Assembly (NCBI GenBank): GCA_011503125.2
Contig: WWBZ02000002.1
Location: 1,674,001-1,738,000 of the forward strand
DNA: 64,000 nucleotides
DNA from: Botryosphaeria dothidea
Taxonomy: Eukaryota > Ascomycota > Dothideomycetes > Botryosphaeriales > Botryosphaeriaceae
Reading direction: 5' to 3'
Position numbers and translations under genes: made by a program. Each line of letters begins with the position of its first letter. The first letter of the stretch is position 1. The notes under the pieces were generated by a model. It had not been told where the DNA came from. It saw only the letters and a list, made by a program, of their open reading frames with translations, and searched no databases. Shown here in pieces: positions 10,556-21,830 of this stretch.

Positions 10556-11729
10556 TCATTCCCACATCTGTCGTACATTCAGGTTAATTCTCTTAGCACG
10601 CATCCAACCTCTCCATTGATCGTAGGCATTCTCATTGCTGTCAACGCCTGGGCTTCCAGTTGAAGGTGCTGGCCAGCCCTGGAGCAACTCGGGACACGTC
10701 TCGGGGATGATCTGCGGTACTCCATGCCAGGCAAATCGAGACGGACCAGACATGTAGACCGCATCTCCGGATCGAAGTCTTACAGCGAGCACATTCTGTT
10801 CTTTCTCTGGATCGCCAGTAGAGTATTCTGCAGAGTGGTCGTTCCTCCCGATGACAAAGATTGCGTCACAGCCTATGCTGATGCTTACAAGCCCACGATC
10901 ACACTGTTCGCTAACGTCCCGATGCATACTGAGGGTATCCCCTGGGGAGTAGAAATTGACGATGGCAGCCTGCGCTATCATGTCCGGGAAGACACCCTGC
11001 AGCAGGGCCCCAATATCGGACGGGAAGGGTGGGGGTGGTGTCGAAGGGTACACCTTTTGCGTCCAATCATACTGGCCACCCAAAGTCACCCACCGGAGCT
11101 TCCTGTTGAGGAACTGAGTGATGGAGAGAGGCTTGTGGACAGCGGGGTCCTTTGGAATAAAAAGCGGCTCTGAAGAAGGAACATGTTCAAAAAATGAGGA
11201 TGAGTCCGGAGGGCAAGGCATATGATAATGCAAGTGCACGTTCGTTTGATGAGCTGGATTTGAGAGATCTCTGTGGATGAGACGGGAAAGTAGGGCTTTC
11301 TGGATGGAAGAGGGGAAGAGGGAGGGTATGATATGCAGACCTGGTCAAGATTAGGGAAATGCGAACACAGATAGTCCACAAAACGAAATTATGCCTACCT
11401 GGCATGTGGCGATGTTCGTAGACAGGCACGGGCACTTCAGATGGTGCTAATGAGTCGCAGCTGCTGTCCGGCATGAAATTTCGAAAGACTGAGCCCAGAT
11501 CCTTGGGCGACAGTGATCGCACAACCTGCAGCTGATCCACCGAAGTGCGCGCTCTTAGATCAAGCAGCTGAGGATCGTTGTCCAAGGCGGAGCCGCGCAG
11601 CTTCTGGTATTTCTTGTAGGCATTCTGGATATGGTCTGGCGGGCGCTCGTGGGCGTCCAGTGACATCATTGGATGGGAGTGTGCGCCAGCAAAGATCTGG
11701 ACTCGGCGCTGGCGTGGGCGTGGGGGCAT
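10556..11729 (-). CDS. AlkB-family 2OG-Fe(II) oxygenase (nucleic-acid demethylase)
   Basis: Exons 11729..11399 and 11340..10556; 371 aa. The 58-nt intron joins HMPG to LHIIPSLFPSSIQ. AlkB proteins oxidatively remove alkyl groups from DNA or RNA bases. The N-terminal third (~110 aa) is a fungal extension. The catalytic part shows NFYSPGDTLSMHRD with Fe ligands His250 and Asp252, His316 in RFAWHGVPQI, and the AlkB-specific R-x-N-x5-R-type end (Arg361, Asn363, Arg367) that binds 2-oxoglutarate. The segment DLSNPAHQTNVHLHY is typical of fungal ALKBH1-like proteins. It is divergent with CDK1, with starts 408 nt apart. The exact substrate (DNA, tRNA or mRNA) cannot be read from sequence. Confidence 0.9.
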
Positions 11730-12137
11730 GCGTTGTCCGCCGTTTGATTGATGTTTGGGAACGGATTGCGGCGTGTGACTGCGCGACAGGCGGGCGCTGT
11801 GCGCGTACCAGGCGACGCCAAGCTTTTGCTTACTTTTAGCGCAATACGGGCTCGAGAGGTAAACAGTCGGATAACCGTCTCTTAAGCCCGCACAGCTGCC
11901 GCCCAAGATACACACCCAACAACGCCAATCCCTCCCTACTAACCCAACAGCAGACGCGCCCGCCGAATAGCGACCTGTTTCCGCGGCCATTGCTGGACCA
12001 GCACTGCGACGCAATCCTCGCCCGCCGCGACCGGTCGCCCCGCAAACCCCTCCGCTCATTACATTCGTGCCCGCTCACGCACCCTAAACACCTCACAACG
12101 CACGCCCGGAGCGAGCTCTCCGCACAAAATAACCAAG
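11730..12137. promoter_or_regulatory. divergent promoter of AlkB-like gene and CDK1
   Basis: The two start codons are 408 nt apart. The region is GC-rich on the CDK1 side with a CA-rich leader before the CDK1 ATG. No specific binding site is claimed. Confidence 0.5.
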
Positions 12138-13295
12138 ATGGAGAACTACCAGAAGATGGAGAAGATCGGCGAAGGTAGGCTCCCCTTCGCTCGCCCCCTA
12201 CGCCCTGTTCCCGCGTGCATGGCGCAGCTCGACTGACGGCTTTGACTTGCAGGTACCTACGGTGTTGTGTACAAGGCTCGCGATCTTACCACCAAGGACC
12301 AGCGCATCGTTGCTCTCAAGAAGATTCGTCTTGAGGCCGAAGATGAAGGCGTGCCCTCCACCGCCATCCGCGAAATCTCGTTGCTCAAGGAGATGAATGA
12401 CCCGAACATTGTCCGCCTCCTCAACATCGTGCACGCCGATGGCCACAAGCTCTACCTCGTTTTCGAATATCTCGACCTCGACTTGAAGAAGTACATGGAG
12501 GCTCTCCCTGTCAGCCAGGGCGGACGTGGCAAGCAGTTGCCCGACGGCAACATGACCCACCCTGGCATGGGCCCGGACATTGTCAAGAAGTTCATGTACC
12601 AGCTGGTATCCGGTATCCGGTACTGCCACGCCCACCGTGTTCTCCACCGTGATCTCAAGCCGCAGAATCTCTTGATCAACCAGGAAGGCAACCTGAAATT
12701 GGCGGATTTCGGTCTCGCTCGGGCATTCGGTGTCCCCCTGCGGACCTACACCCATGAAGTAAGGGGGAATGTACTATCATAACGGGCATGTCGTAGGCTG
12801 ACACTCTATAGGTCGTGACGCTGTGGTATCGCGCACCGGAGATTCTGCTTGGTGGTCGTCAGTACTCCACCGGTGTTGACATGTGGTCAGTGGGCTGCAT
12901 CTTCGCAGAGATGTGCACGCGTAAGCCGCTTTTCCCTGGTGACTCTGAGATCGACGAGATCTTCAAGATCTTCCGGTAAAATTTCCCCAGATTTCATTTT
13001 AACATGTCTCGTTATCGCTGCTAACTGCCTGCGAAGGATTCTTGGCACCCCCGCCGAGGCGGAATGGCCGGGCGTTACGTCTTTCCCTGACTTCAAGCCT
13101 TCTTTCCCCAAATGGAACCGCACTGATATTGCAACCATTGTTCCTGGCCTGGATGATAACGGTCTGGACCTTCTCGATGCTCTCCTCGTCTATGACCCCG
13201 CTGGACGTATCTCGGCGAAGCAGGCTTGCCAGCACCCATACTTCACGGAGAGCAATGGCTCTTATCTTCCTTCGATGAAGAACGGCTATCACTAG
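12138..13295 (+). CDS. CDK1: cyclin-dependent kinase 1 (cdc2/CDC28/NimX)
   Basis: Exons 12138..12174, 12253..12758, 12812..12975 and 13037..13295; 321 aa. It is the master cell-cycle Ser/Thr kinase acting with cyclins A/B. Motifs: glycine loop GEGTYGVV with inhibitory Thr14/Tyr15, catalytic Lys35, PSTAIRE helix at residues 47-53, HRDLKPQN with Asp146, DFG at 164-166, activating T-loop Thr179 in [16 protein letters not shown], and [18 protein letters not shown] across intron 3. The short first exon (37 nt) encodes [12 protein letters not shown] and ends within the glycine loop. Donors are GTAGGC, GTAAGG and GTAAAA; intron 3 has a GCTAAC branch. The length matches Aspergillus NimX (323 aa). Only one PSTAIRE kinase is seen here; Pho85-type CDKs carry a different motif set. 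Confidence 0.97.
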
Positions 13296-13683
13296 CAATC
13301 TTGCATGCGCTTCACACGGCCGCGATTACAATTTCTACACGGTCGGGAACATGCCATTTTGCAGGCCTTTTGGATCCCGGCAGCCTGTATCCTATTTCCT
13401 TTGTTTCCATCGTTCCAATATTCCCCTTGAAGCATGATGGTGGCTGGGTGGTTACATGATGCATTCCAATAAACTTACGTAGGGGGTGAATCAAAACAAG
13501 GCGTTCAAATGGATCGGTTGCAACCTTCGGACAGGCTACTTTTTTAAGGTTGGGCTTATGCGGGAACTTGTTACTGGATAGAAATGCGAGCGGAAGGGAA
13601 TCTGCCACGCTCTCTGCTTTCACAATTTCTAATTCTCAAATGTGCCATGTCCATACAATTTCTCATGCTGCTAAAAAATTTCT
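13296..13683. other. convergent 3' flanks of CDK1 and dioxygenase 2
   Basis: Convergent intergenic region; it includes the AATAAA at 13468-13473. No gene is seen. Confidence 0.5.
13468..13473 (+). terminator. AATAAA-type poly(A) signal of CDK1
   Basis: AATAAA about 170 nt after the CDK1 stop, within a convergent intergenic region. Sequence match only. Confidence 0.35.
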
Positions 13684-14900
13684 CTAGTAGAAGTTACCTC
13701 TTACTTTGCTCAGTAAATGCTCTCCATATGTCACTTCATTGTACTTCTCTTTCCCGCCTGTCTCTGCGACGCACTCTGCCAAAGGCTTTATCTGAGCATC
13801 AAAATCCGGTTCGAAGAAGAAAGGTACGCTGACACGGTAATTGGCACCGCGATGTATCACACGATGGTTGGTCGACTTCCACAATTCGTTTGTCCATCTT
13901 TCCATCATATCCCCGATATTTACCACAAAAGCACCTGGCATTGGATCTGCCGTGGTCCAAGATCCATCTTTCTGCTGCACTTGTAGCGCATTTGGAGAAT
14001 CATCGGCCAGTAGAAGCGTCACGCAGCCGTAATCTAGCATTTCATCAACGCTTCTATCCAAACACTGTGCGGGATGGGCATCGAAACCTTGCGACGCCCC
14101 TTTTCTTTGGGGGGACCGCGTTGGCGCTCAATATTTTGGATTGTTCTCTTATAAGAGATTTGGGAGAAGAACGTACCAGTATGCTCACCACAGCTAAAAC
14201 CCTCCTTCTGCCCTTCCCCTTCTGGCAGCCCAGGGTAGCCGATCAGCCGCATAGCCCAAAAGCTACGCCTCGTGGCTCTGACAAACACGTCTGCATCCTC
14301 TCCATCTTCCCCACCTGTCTCTCCCAACCCCAATGCCTCCCCCATCGCCCTCATCACTGCTGTCCCAACACCTTTGACCCGCTCAATATACGCAGTATAC
14401 AAGTCCCTCAGCTCAGGGGGATGCCGCGGCCACAGATTCTGGCCCTGCAGGACGTCGTACGGTACACCACCACTCTCTGCCTTTCCACCGTCCACAACAG
14501 ACCAGTCCTCGTACAAGTCCACCGCCTCATGCCAATCCCTGCGCCCCTTCGTTACGTTCTCGCCAATCTTCTGATACCCCCTCGCGCCGTCGCCTCCGAC
14601 GAGGACCTCATTCCCGTGCACGACGCTCTTCTCGACGGAGCCAGCGTCGCGCCTAGCGATGGCGGCCTTGTCGGCGTCGGACGACTCGAGGAAGAAGCGG
14701 CGCGCGAGGTCGAGGATTTGAGCAAGTGTGGCCGAGGGGATGTCGTGGCCGGTGAGGTAGAAGAAGCCAGTCGTGCGGCAGGCATGGGAGAGGGCAGTGA
14801 CGGTGGACGCGCGGGCGGTGGGGGAAGAATCGGCGGACGATAGGAAAGGCGATATGTCGATGATTGGGAGGGCGGGGTCGCTGGTGGTGGCCGTGGTCAT
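13684..14900 (-). CDS. 2-oxoglutarate/Fe(II)-dependent dioxygenase, IPNS-like (second copy type)
   Basis: Exons 14900..14177 and 14033..13684; 357 aa. The 143-nt intron (donor GTACGT, acceptor CTAG) splits the metal site, joining GEHT to DYGCVTLLLADD. The plant-type 2OG oxygenase fold is indicated by LPIIDISPFL at residues 11-20, GFFYLTGHDI at 45-54, Fe ligands His240/Asp242 and His298 (TNHRVIH), and Arg308 in YRVSVPFFF. A Glu/Asp/Gly-rich insert (GGEDGEDAD, ~196-204) sits before the jellyroll. It has low overall resemblance to the dioxygenase at 8759-9986, so the two are not a recent duplication. The substrate is unknown. The end VTYGEHLLSKVRGNFY is taken as coding although GTAAGA near the end could mimic a donor. 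Confidence 0.88.
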
Positions 14901-15365
14901 AGTTCACAGGGTATGAAATGGGAATTAGAAGACCTGTACGGGCTGAAGCTGGAGCTGGCAAGGGCTAGAAAGGATGGTGGGGTAAGGCTGCGTGGGGAGA
15001 TCTGGCGTGGTGGGGTGGATTGCTCAACGGAGATAAGATAGTACCTAATCGGCGGCTTGTGTAGATCATTGAGCACCTGTTTTATGGAGCCGCCGGCCGC
15101 AATGTTCACTTCAAATTGTGTAAAGAATCCTGCCAATGATCTAAACGTTCTTTTCAAGTGAGTATTAAGGGCCAGCCGACTTCGGTGCAATCGGCTGATT
15201 CAAAAGGTCATAAATCGAAAAACGAGTCTTGGACCCATGAATTATTATATTGTGACTTCGTGATGGACAAATGGCCGTGGCCATCGCAATGCTCCTAGAC
15301 TTCGTAAGAGTTCCCTGACTTTTCTTTCCCTGCAAAATATCAAAACGCTGCCTCCAGGGGATGCT
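14901..15365. other. promoter of dioxygenase 2 and GMPPA 3' flank
   Basis: Intergenic region between two minus-strand genes; it turns AT-rich after about 15200. No gene is recognised. Confidence 0.4.
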
Positions 15366-16848
15366 TCACATGATGACCTCGTTTGCGACATCCTGGACAA
15401 TTAAGTCAGTATTTGTAGATCAAAACTACAACCAGAACGCCTACGCACCTTCTTGAGCTCCTTGTTAGGCAAGCAGACGCAGTTCTGCACCCTGACCTCA
15501 TCACCTACAGCACACTCCTTGCTGAGAATCGTGATGCTCTGAACCTTGACCCCGTTCTTGACGATGCTGGTGTTGTGAGTGGTATGCGGCAAGGGAGTAC
15601 CCTCAACGCGAGCCCACGCGCCAATCTTGCTGCTCCACCCGACAATCGTGTAAAGCACGCAGGCATCGTGTTTGATGGAGACATCCTCGAGGACAATTGA
15701 CTCCTTGATGCGCACGCCAGCGCCGATATGGGCGCGAGCACCAATCGAAACGTTGGGACCCAACTTGGCAGTCGGATCAACGTGGGCCGATGGATGGATG
15801 TATACAGGAGGAATGATGTTGGCCGAGGGTTGCGAAAGCTCCTCCGAGCCCGATTGCCATGCCTTCTGGAGATAGAGGGCGTTGGCTGGGACAGCCGAGC
15901 CGGCAGTCTTGATCTGGCGCCAGAAGTCCTTGGTCTCCAGCACGAAGAATGACCGGGTGTCTGCCAAATCCGACAAGATATCCTGTTCCAACCTGATGAC
16001 CTGGGTCTCACCCTCGTCTTCATCATCTGCCTGCATGAAGGAAGAATCGAGGTTTTCGGAGGAGGGGTATGAGAGGAGGCGAGGACGCTCGGTGCGGCGC
16101 TTGATGGCGGAGCGGATCGAAGGGAAGATGGCCTCGGTCGAGAAGAGGTAAACACCGCAGTTGATCAGGTTGGAAATGTGGGACTCGGGCTTCTCGACGT
16201 AGTGCAGCACACGCTTGGTGTGGGCATCGGAAACAATGCAACCGAAGTTTGTGGCGGCGTCGTTGCTGACCCTGGTGCCCAAGATGATAGCCTCCGCATC
16301 CTTCTCCTCAAACAGGTTCAGCATCTCGTTCAGCGGGAACGAGCAGCAGACGTCGGCATTGATGACGAAGAAGCGTTCCGGGTGGCCCTTGAGAATAGCA
16401 TCGCGGAAGTGGTACAGGCCGCCTGCGGTGCCCAAGGCCTGATATTCGCGCAGGTATTGCAGCTTGATGTGGGGGAAGTTGTTGGCGGCTTCCTTGATGA
16501 AGTCGCGGAATACAGACTCATCGTAGTAGCCAACAATGAAAACCTCCTTAATCTCAGGGAGCTTCGTGATCGCGCGGAAGCAATGGTCTATGATGGGGTG
16601 GCCGGCAACGTCGAAAAGCGGCTGCGCTAGTCAGCTTTACGGTGGGTTGGACAGCGAACGTTTTGGGGGTACCTTGGGGACGTCGAGAGAGAGCGGCCGG
16701 AAGCGTGTTCCTCTGGACGGACCACCAACCTGTGGCTTGTCAGCTATAATTATCTTGCGCGAGGGTTAGAAGGTCGCACCAAAATGACTGCCTTGGTGGA
16801 GGGCGCATGGCCAGGCGCCTTGTTGCGGAAGGGGACCTGGAGACTCAT
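15366..16848 (-). CDS. GDP-mannose pyrophosphorylase A-type protein (GMPPA)
   Basis: Exons 16848..16780, 16729..16673, 16621..15449 and 15392..15366; 441 aa, introns 50, 51 and 56 nt. The first exons join as [37 protein letters not shown], and the last 27-nt exon gives ...NKELKK-DVANEVIM. It has an N-terminal nucleotidyltransferase domain (residues ~20-270) and a C-terminal left-handed beta-helix with hexapeptide repeats (VYIHPSAHVDPTAKLGPNVSI...). The signature [13 protein letters not shown], rather than the GGYGTRLRPLT of the catalytic GMPPB/Psa1 branch, places it with GMPPA. GMPPA in animals is the regulatory subunit that senses GDP-mannose and restrains GMPPB; the role in this fungus, supplying GDP-mannose for cell-wall mannan and glycosylation, is inferred. 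An insert at ~190-215 (acidic, ADDEDEGE) is variable. It is divergent with the dynamin gene. Confidence 0.9.
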
Positions 16849-18260
16849 GACGAGAGAGCGACTGGGCAGTAGGGAAGAGAGCGATCTTTTCTTGTGGGGT
16901 CAAGCACGGCGAGAACCAACAGAGTGAGAGAACGGTGGTGGCGCAATTGAGGACAGCTTTTATGGTGGAGTGTTCGGGGCAGCGTGGCATCGGCGCAAGG
17001 AGTGGTACGCGCAGCCCAGAACCACTCACCGCCCACGCCCGCCCCGACCCACTCGGGGCCGTGCTCGTATCCCGCGGGTGCCCTGGACTCTTGAAACATG
17101 ACCGCATGCCTGCGGATGCGCTGAACCGTGAGTCAGCACGCGCTCTCGGTACAGTCTGAGTGGCGCCAGCTCCATACTTTTGGATGCAGCGGGGCGACAA
17201 TTCTCATTAGAAACGCAGCAGCCCAGCTGTGTGGAGAAATGGTAGAAGCGGGGTCTGTGGTGCAGCTGCTCTTGAAACAGAGCGCTGTGGATGTGGCGCA
17301 GGCTACACACGCAGCCGGCTGTGGACGCTGGACTTCTCCGCAAAAAGGTACGAGCAACTGGAGGCGCCCCGCAAGACCACCAGATTCACAGCGCTGCCTG
17401 AAGAAGCTTGACGGCGGCGCGTTCTGCTGCGGATCGGCAGCGCGTCCGGGGACCCTGGGCAATCGAGACGCGTTCCCGCCTAGCGCCGGCCCATGTGCAG
17501 ATACAGAGCGCGTTACTACACTACGCAGCTCCGTAGCCTTACGCAACGCCTTCTAGAGATGCTTGAAATACCATCTTCTGAATGCCCAGCAATTGGCCCG
17601 CGAAGCCCGTAGAACGTGCACGTTGCAGCCGCTTCTCGACTTGAGTAGCCTGCTCTCTTTTCAGGAATTTGCAGCTGCGTCTAAAGCCGCGGCGGCGTCG
17701 GTCTGCACGGCTGTGCGCATCTCACTGTATGTTTTCACGGACCTGCGTCTTCACCTCGCCAACCCCGTCGCCTCAACACAACGCGTGCACCATCACGTCG
17801 CCTCGCCAGTCCCTGCATTAAAATCCACGGACCATCCTCTCGCCAATTGTTCAACTCTTCCTCACTCATCATCGCCCTTTCCATTCCTTCTTCTTGCTCG
17901 CTCTGCACAGATCGACAAGATCTTCATTGCCATTGCGCATCGTCTGCTTCGTCGCCGGCCTCTAGGCCTTTAAGATCTTCTGTCGTTGCCTCACAACAGC
18001 CGCAAGTAAGTCGAAGCTGTGCTTCACTTGAAGGATCACCGTCACTCGGAACGCACTGCCTAGTAACTGTCTCCTCAAGTAAGCATTTAACTGTACTTTC
18101 ACATCACCACCCTTCCTTTCTTGTCAAGTCTCGGTCCCAATTGACATCTCTTCGCACCTCTTCGTCCTTCTCACCAACTCGTACCACTAACAAAGTAACC
18201 TAGCTCACCTGTGATCGCCTCTTCTTAGCACCCGTCCGCTTCATTGTCCGTCACCTCCAA
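16849..18260. other. 1.4-kb divergent intergenic region between GMPPA and dynamin genes
   Basis: No gene is recognised. The right half (17560-18260) is pyrimidine-rich and contains several caagtaag/ctcaagtaag donor-like words (around 18015 and 18075), so the dynamin transcript may have a long leader, perhaps with 5' UTR introns. No tRNA cloverleaf was found here. Confidence 0.4.
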
Positions 18261-20971
18261 ATGGTCGGCACCCGGAGTTCACGACAGCCATCCGTGGCGA
18301 ACCTTGTTCACCTGCCGTCCAGTGGTCAGAGCGTCGAGAGGGACGAATCTGTGGTTGAAACCGCAGCAAGGTCCGTAAAGATGGAGGCTCCGTCACAAAT
18401 CTCGCAACTCGACCCGCAAAGCCGCTCAAGTAAGTTTAACAAATATGACACCTGCAGCGAACTAGATGCTCACTTATCAAAGCAACAGCTATTCCAGATA
18501 ATCTTGCCATCGAAACCCTCGGCAGGGGTGTTAAAGAGCTCGTCCAAGCCATCAACAAAATTGAGCAACTTGGCATCACCAAGGTCGCTGGTGACACACC
18601 TAAGATTGTTGTCGTCGGAGATCAGTCTACCGGCAAGAGCTCGGTAATCAATGCAATCTCAGGCATCCAGGTGCCTCGGAGCAGTGGCACTTGCACCCGC
18701 TGTCCGATGCAAATCACTTTGACTGAGAACAAGGAGCGGAACGCACGTTGGCGCTGCGAGATCACCCTCCGCCGGGAGTTTTGTTATGATCCGCAGCGCG
18801 TCGCGTTTCCAACGACCCAGAAGCCACCACACTTTTATCCTTGGGATGAACAGGAGAGCCCAGAGACAGTGCCATTCAAGACCGTCTACAACAAGAAGGA
18901 ACTTCAACATGTAATCTATCAGGCACAGTTGGCAACACTAAACCCTGGTGCTGATCCTACCACGTTCACATCCATGCCTGAAGTGAATATCGGGAGTGGA
19001 CACTACGAAGTCCAGTTCTCGCCTAATCTTGTTTGCCTTGATATCTCGGCGCCGGATTTGCCGAATCTCTCATTCTACGACCTTCCAGGTGTTATCAGCC
19101 AGACAGAAAATGGCGGTGATCCGTATCTGATCAAGCTGGTTAAACAGCTGGTCAAACGGTACGTAGCTAAGGAAAATGCCCTCGTTCTCCTTGCCTGTTC
19201 TATGGAAAATGACATTCAGAACTCGAGCGCTGCTGGTCTCTTGCGCAAATACGGTGCAATTGACCGCTGTCTGGGTATTCTGACAAAGCCAGACCGGTTG
19301 CCTCGTGGTGACCCAGTCGATCGTTGGGAGGGTATTTTAAGGGGCGAGGCCTTCAGGCTCGGTCACGGCTACCATGTTGTTCGCAACCCGTCTCAGGCCG
19401 ACTTGGATAGCGGCATGGATCATGCTGGCGCCCGTAAGATGGAGGCAGAATGGTTTCGCGGTATGAAGCCATGGTGCGACCGTTTCTTGGAGTTCAACGA
19501 TCGGTTTGGCACAGAGAAGCTTCAGGATAAGCTCTCTCAGATGCTCGCTATTCAGATTCTTCAGAGTTTGCCGAAGATCCATGAACGCGTACAAGATCAA
19601 CTTGCTAGGATTGACGCTGAACTAGCCCATCTGCCTGAGCCTCCTACAACAGACGCACTTCGCATCGTTCTCGATGCGATCAACGACTTCACGACAAAGG
19701 TTTCCAAGCAAATGGAAGGCACCTTTCCCGACAACCAGTTCCGACGGCTTTGGAAGAGTCTCCGATACACTTTCCGAGAAGGGATCACCAACCAACGCCC
19801 GACCATGTTGGTGAAGACGGCCGCCGATGCCGATGAAGCCCGGAAGAATCGGAGTAGTTCAACAATACCCCAGAGTCAGGGAAGTTCCTTCATCAGCCAA
19901 AGGCTAGTCATTTCGATCGACGATTCCGACCACGAGCGATCCTCGAGTGTTCACCCAACCCCGAGTAAGAAGAGGAAAGCATCATCCGATACACCTTCTT
20001 CCCGCCGCGCGCAAAGCAACGAGTACACCATGCGATTCGATTTGGAAGATATCAAAAAGACACTTGACGATCTGTCTACCTCCGACATTCCTGGAGAAAT
20101 CGATCCAAAGGCTGTTAGCTATCTTAGAGTCAAGACCATGCAGAACTGGGAGGTCCCTACAAAAGCTTTTCTAGATGGGCTCAACGTATCCTTGAACAAC
20201 GCTATCAATCAGGCGCTGGACGACACTTTAAGAGCCTGGAAAACGACAGAACTGTCTAGGAAGACTGCGAAAATTGCGCAGAGCTTTCTCAAAGTCGGGT
20301 TCAAAGAGCAGCAGGATATTTTTGTCCCTCGGGCGTTGAGGATAGAACGCTACAAACCCATGACTGAGAATGCAGCGGCGCTCGAGGTCAACGAGAAGAA
20401 AGAGCTTGAAGTATTTCAGAATGCCAGAATCCAGGCACGCACGAATGTTTATTTCGATGAGCTTGATGCATCGACCGGCAAGCCAACGCCTAGGACAGAG
20501 CGGCAGAAGAAGGCGAACGACGTGAACTTTAGGTCTCAACTTGGACCTGATCCCTACTCCCGCGAGGTCGAGGCCATGTCCAAGATTCGGGGCTACTACA
20601 ATGTAGCATCAATGCGCTACGTTGATGCCGTCGTTATGGGGATCCAGGCGGAACTCTTTGAGAAGCTGAAGAAAGAGCTCAGGGATGAGCTGATCACTGT
20701 TCTCGGAGTCACGGGGGAGAACAATCAAGACGTTTGTGCCCGCCTCCTCGCAGAAGACCCTGCTCGCGAGATGCGGCGCCGCGCACTCAAGGTCGACAAA
20801 GACAAGTTGGTCGCAGCTTTGATATGCCTTCAGGAACTCGACCAGAAGTACCAGCAAGGAATTCCGTCAGGATACGCGTCCAGCAACGGCGTCAACGGTT
20901 CCTTCCCTGCGCAAGCTGGCCCCATGAGGAACGCTCCGCTCGATGAAGAGATGGAGATAACTGAAGCCTAA
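18261..20971 (+). CDS. dynamin-family large GTPase (fungal-specific type)
   Basis: Exons 18261..18429 and 18489..20971; 883 aa. The GTPase domain has the P-loop GDQSTGKS at residues 100-107, the switch-1 Thr in SSGTCTRCP, DLPGV at 254-258 and TKPD at 322-325. The middle/stalk follows, with a low-complexity insert (~430-500) containing Ser-rich sequence and a basic KKRK cluster that could be a nuclear signal. A GED-like C-terminus (MRYVDAVVMGIQAELFEKL...) closes the fold. There is no PH domain, proline-rich domain or transmembrane anchor, so this is neither classical dynamin/Vps1 nor Mgm1. It resembles the expanded Mx-like/interferon-induced-type dynamins of filamentous fungi, whose roles are mostly unassigned. 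The 59-nt intron joins SRS-T to IPDNLAIETLGRG. GTPase activity is expected from intact motifs. Confidence 0.85.
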
Positions 20972-21830
20972 GAACAAACACCATTTGTTGGTTGCTTGGG
21001 GTTTCTGATCAAGATATCTCAGTCGCAAGAACCCAGCATGTGGACAGGATACGATTATTGCGTGCATAGGTGCGGCGTTTAGCTGGGACACTACAAAGAA
21101 GCCAATGGCACTGGGGCAGGTGCCTTCTTTGATTCGATGCTTTCTTCATTTTGCGGTCTTTTCTTTCCTTCGGAGCGGGGCTGGAAGGAAAATTTGGTCT
21201 TAGGTTTCGTCAAAGGTTTGGAGATTATGGAATGATCCAGCTTTCTCATTAATACCTGGGTTTCCTGGGTCCCTATGAGGGGATTATTGGAGCATCTCTG
21301 CACATCTTCTTGATAGGCGCGGCTGAAAAGGGTGAAATCGGGGTTGAATCCCGAGGGTAGGCAGCAGTCAGTCCTAAGTAGCCTCTTCACCAGGAAAAAT
21401 CATTTGAACAGGTACTTTTTGTGTGCCACAATTCCCATCCCATGACTCGAGGAATGTAAACTATGTTTGGTATGTATGTGCATGACACTACAACACGCCA
21501 AATCGAGCAAGCTCCGGGAGTAGCATTATCGATAAGGCACATGGACATGTCATGACCCCACCAGGCCAAGCGTCACGACTTTCCCCAACCCCACCTCTGA
21601 CAGCTCGAATGGCCCGTTGATGCGGCGATAAGCAATAGCCCCGCGGAGGGGGAACATCCCACTTGGCCGTCCCGCGGCCAGCGGACAATAGCCGTGATAG
21701 GATCAGTTTATTTATCAGCACAGAGACATTGCTATCTCCCCTCGCCCATCCACGTCCATTTTATCTCCTTCTTTCCCTCTAGCTTTGTCTAGAATTCATT
21801 TGAAACTTCTTTCTCGCGTAGAGAGCTCAA
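20972..21830. other. intergenic region, dynamin 3' flank and amidase promoter
   Basis: 859 nt with no recognised gene. The amidase-proximal 130 nt is pyrimidine-rich with a TTTATTTATCAG element near 21707-21718 containing an inverse GATA core (TATC), compatible with nitrogen-regulated GATA control, but this is a weak match. Confidence 0.35.

Noticed and set aside
13684..13710. A final intron in dioxygenase 2 beginning at GTAAGAGG
   Set aside because: The coding reading to TAG gives VRGNFY, a plausible family C-terminus, and no downstream exon with a suitable acceptor was found.
6654..14900. A secondary-metabolite cluster (epoxide hydrolase plus dioxygenases)
   Set aside because: No PKS, NRPS, terpene cyclase, P450, cluster transporter or pathway regulator, and housekeeping genes (CDK1, AlkB) are interleaved.
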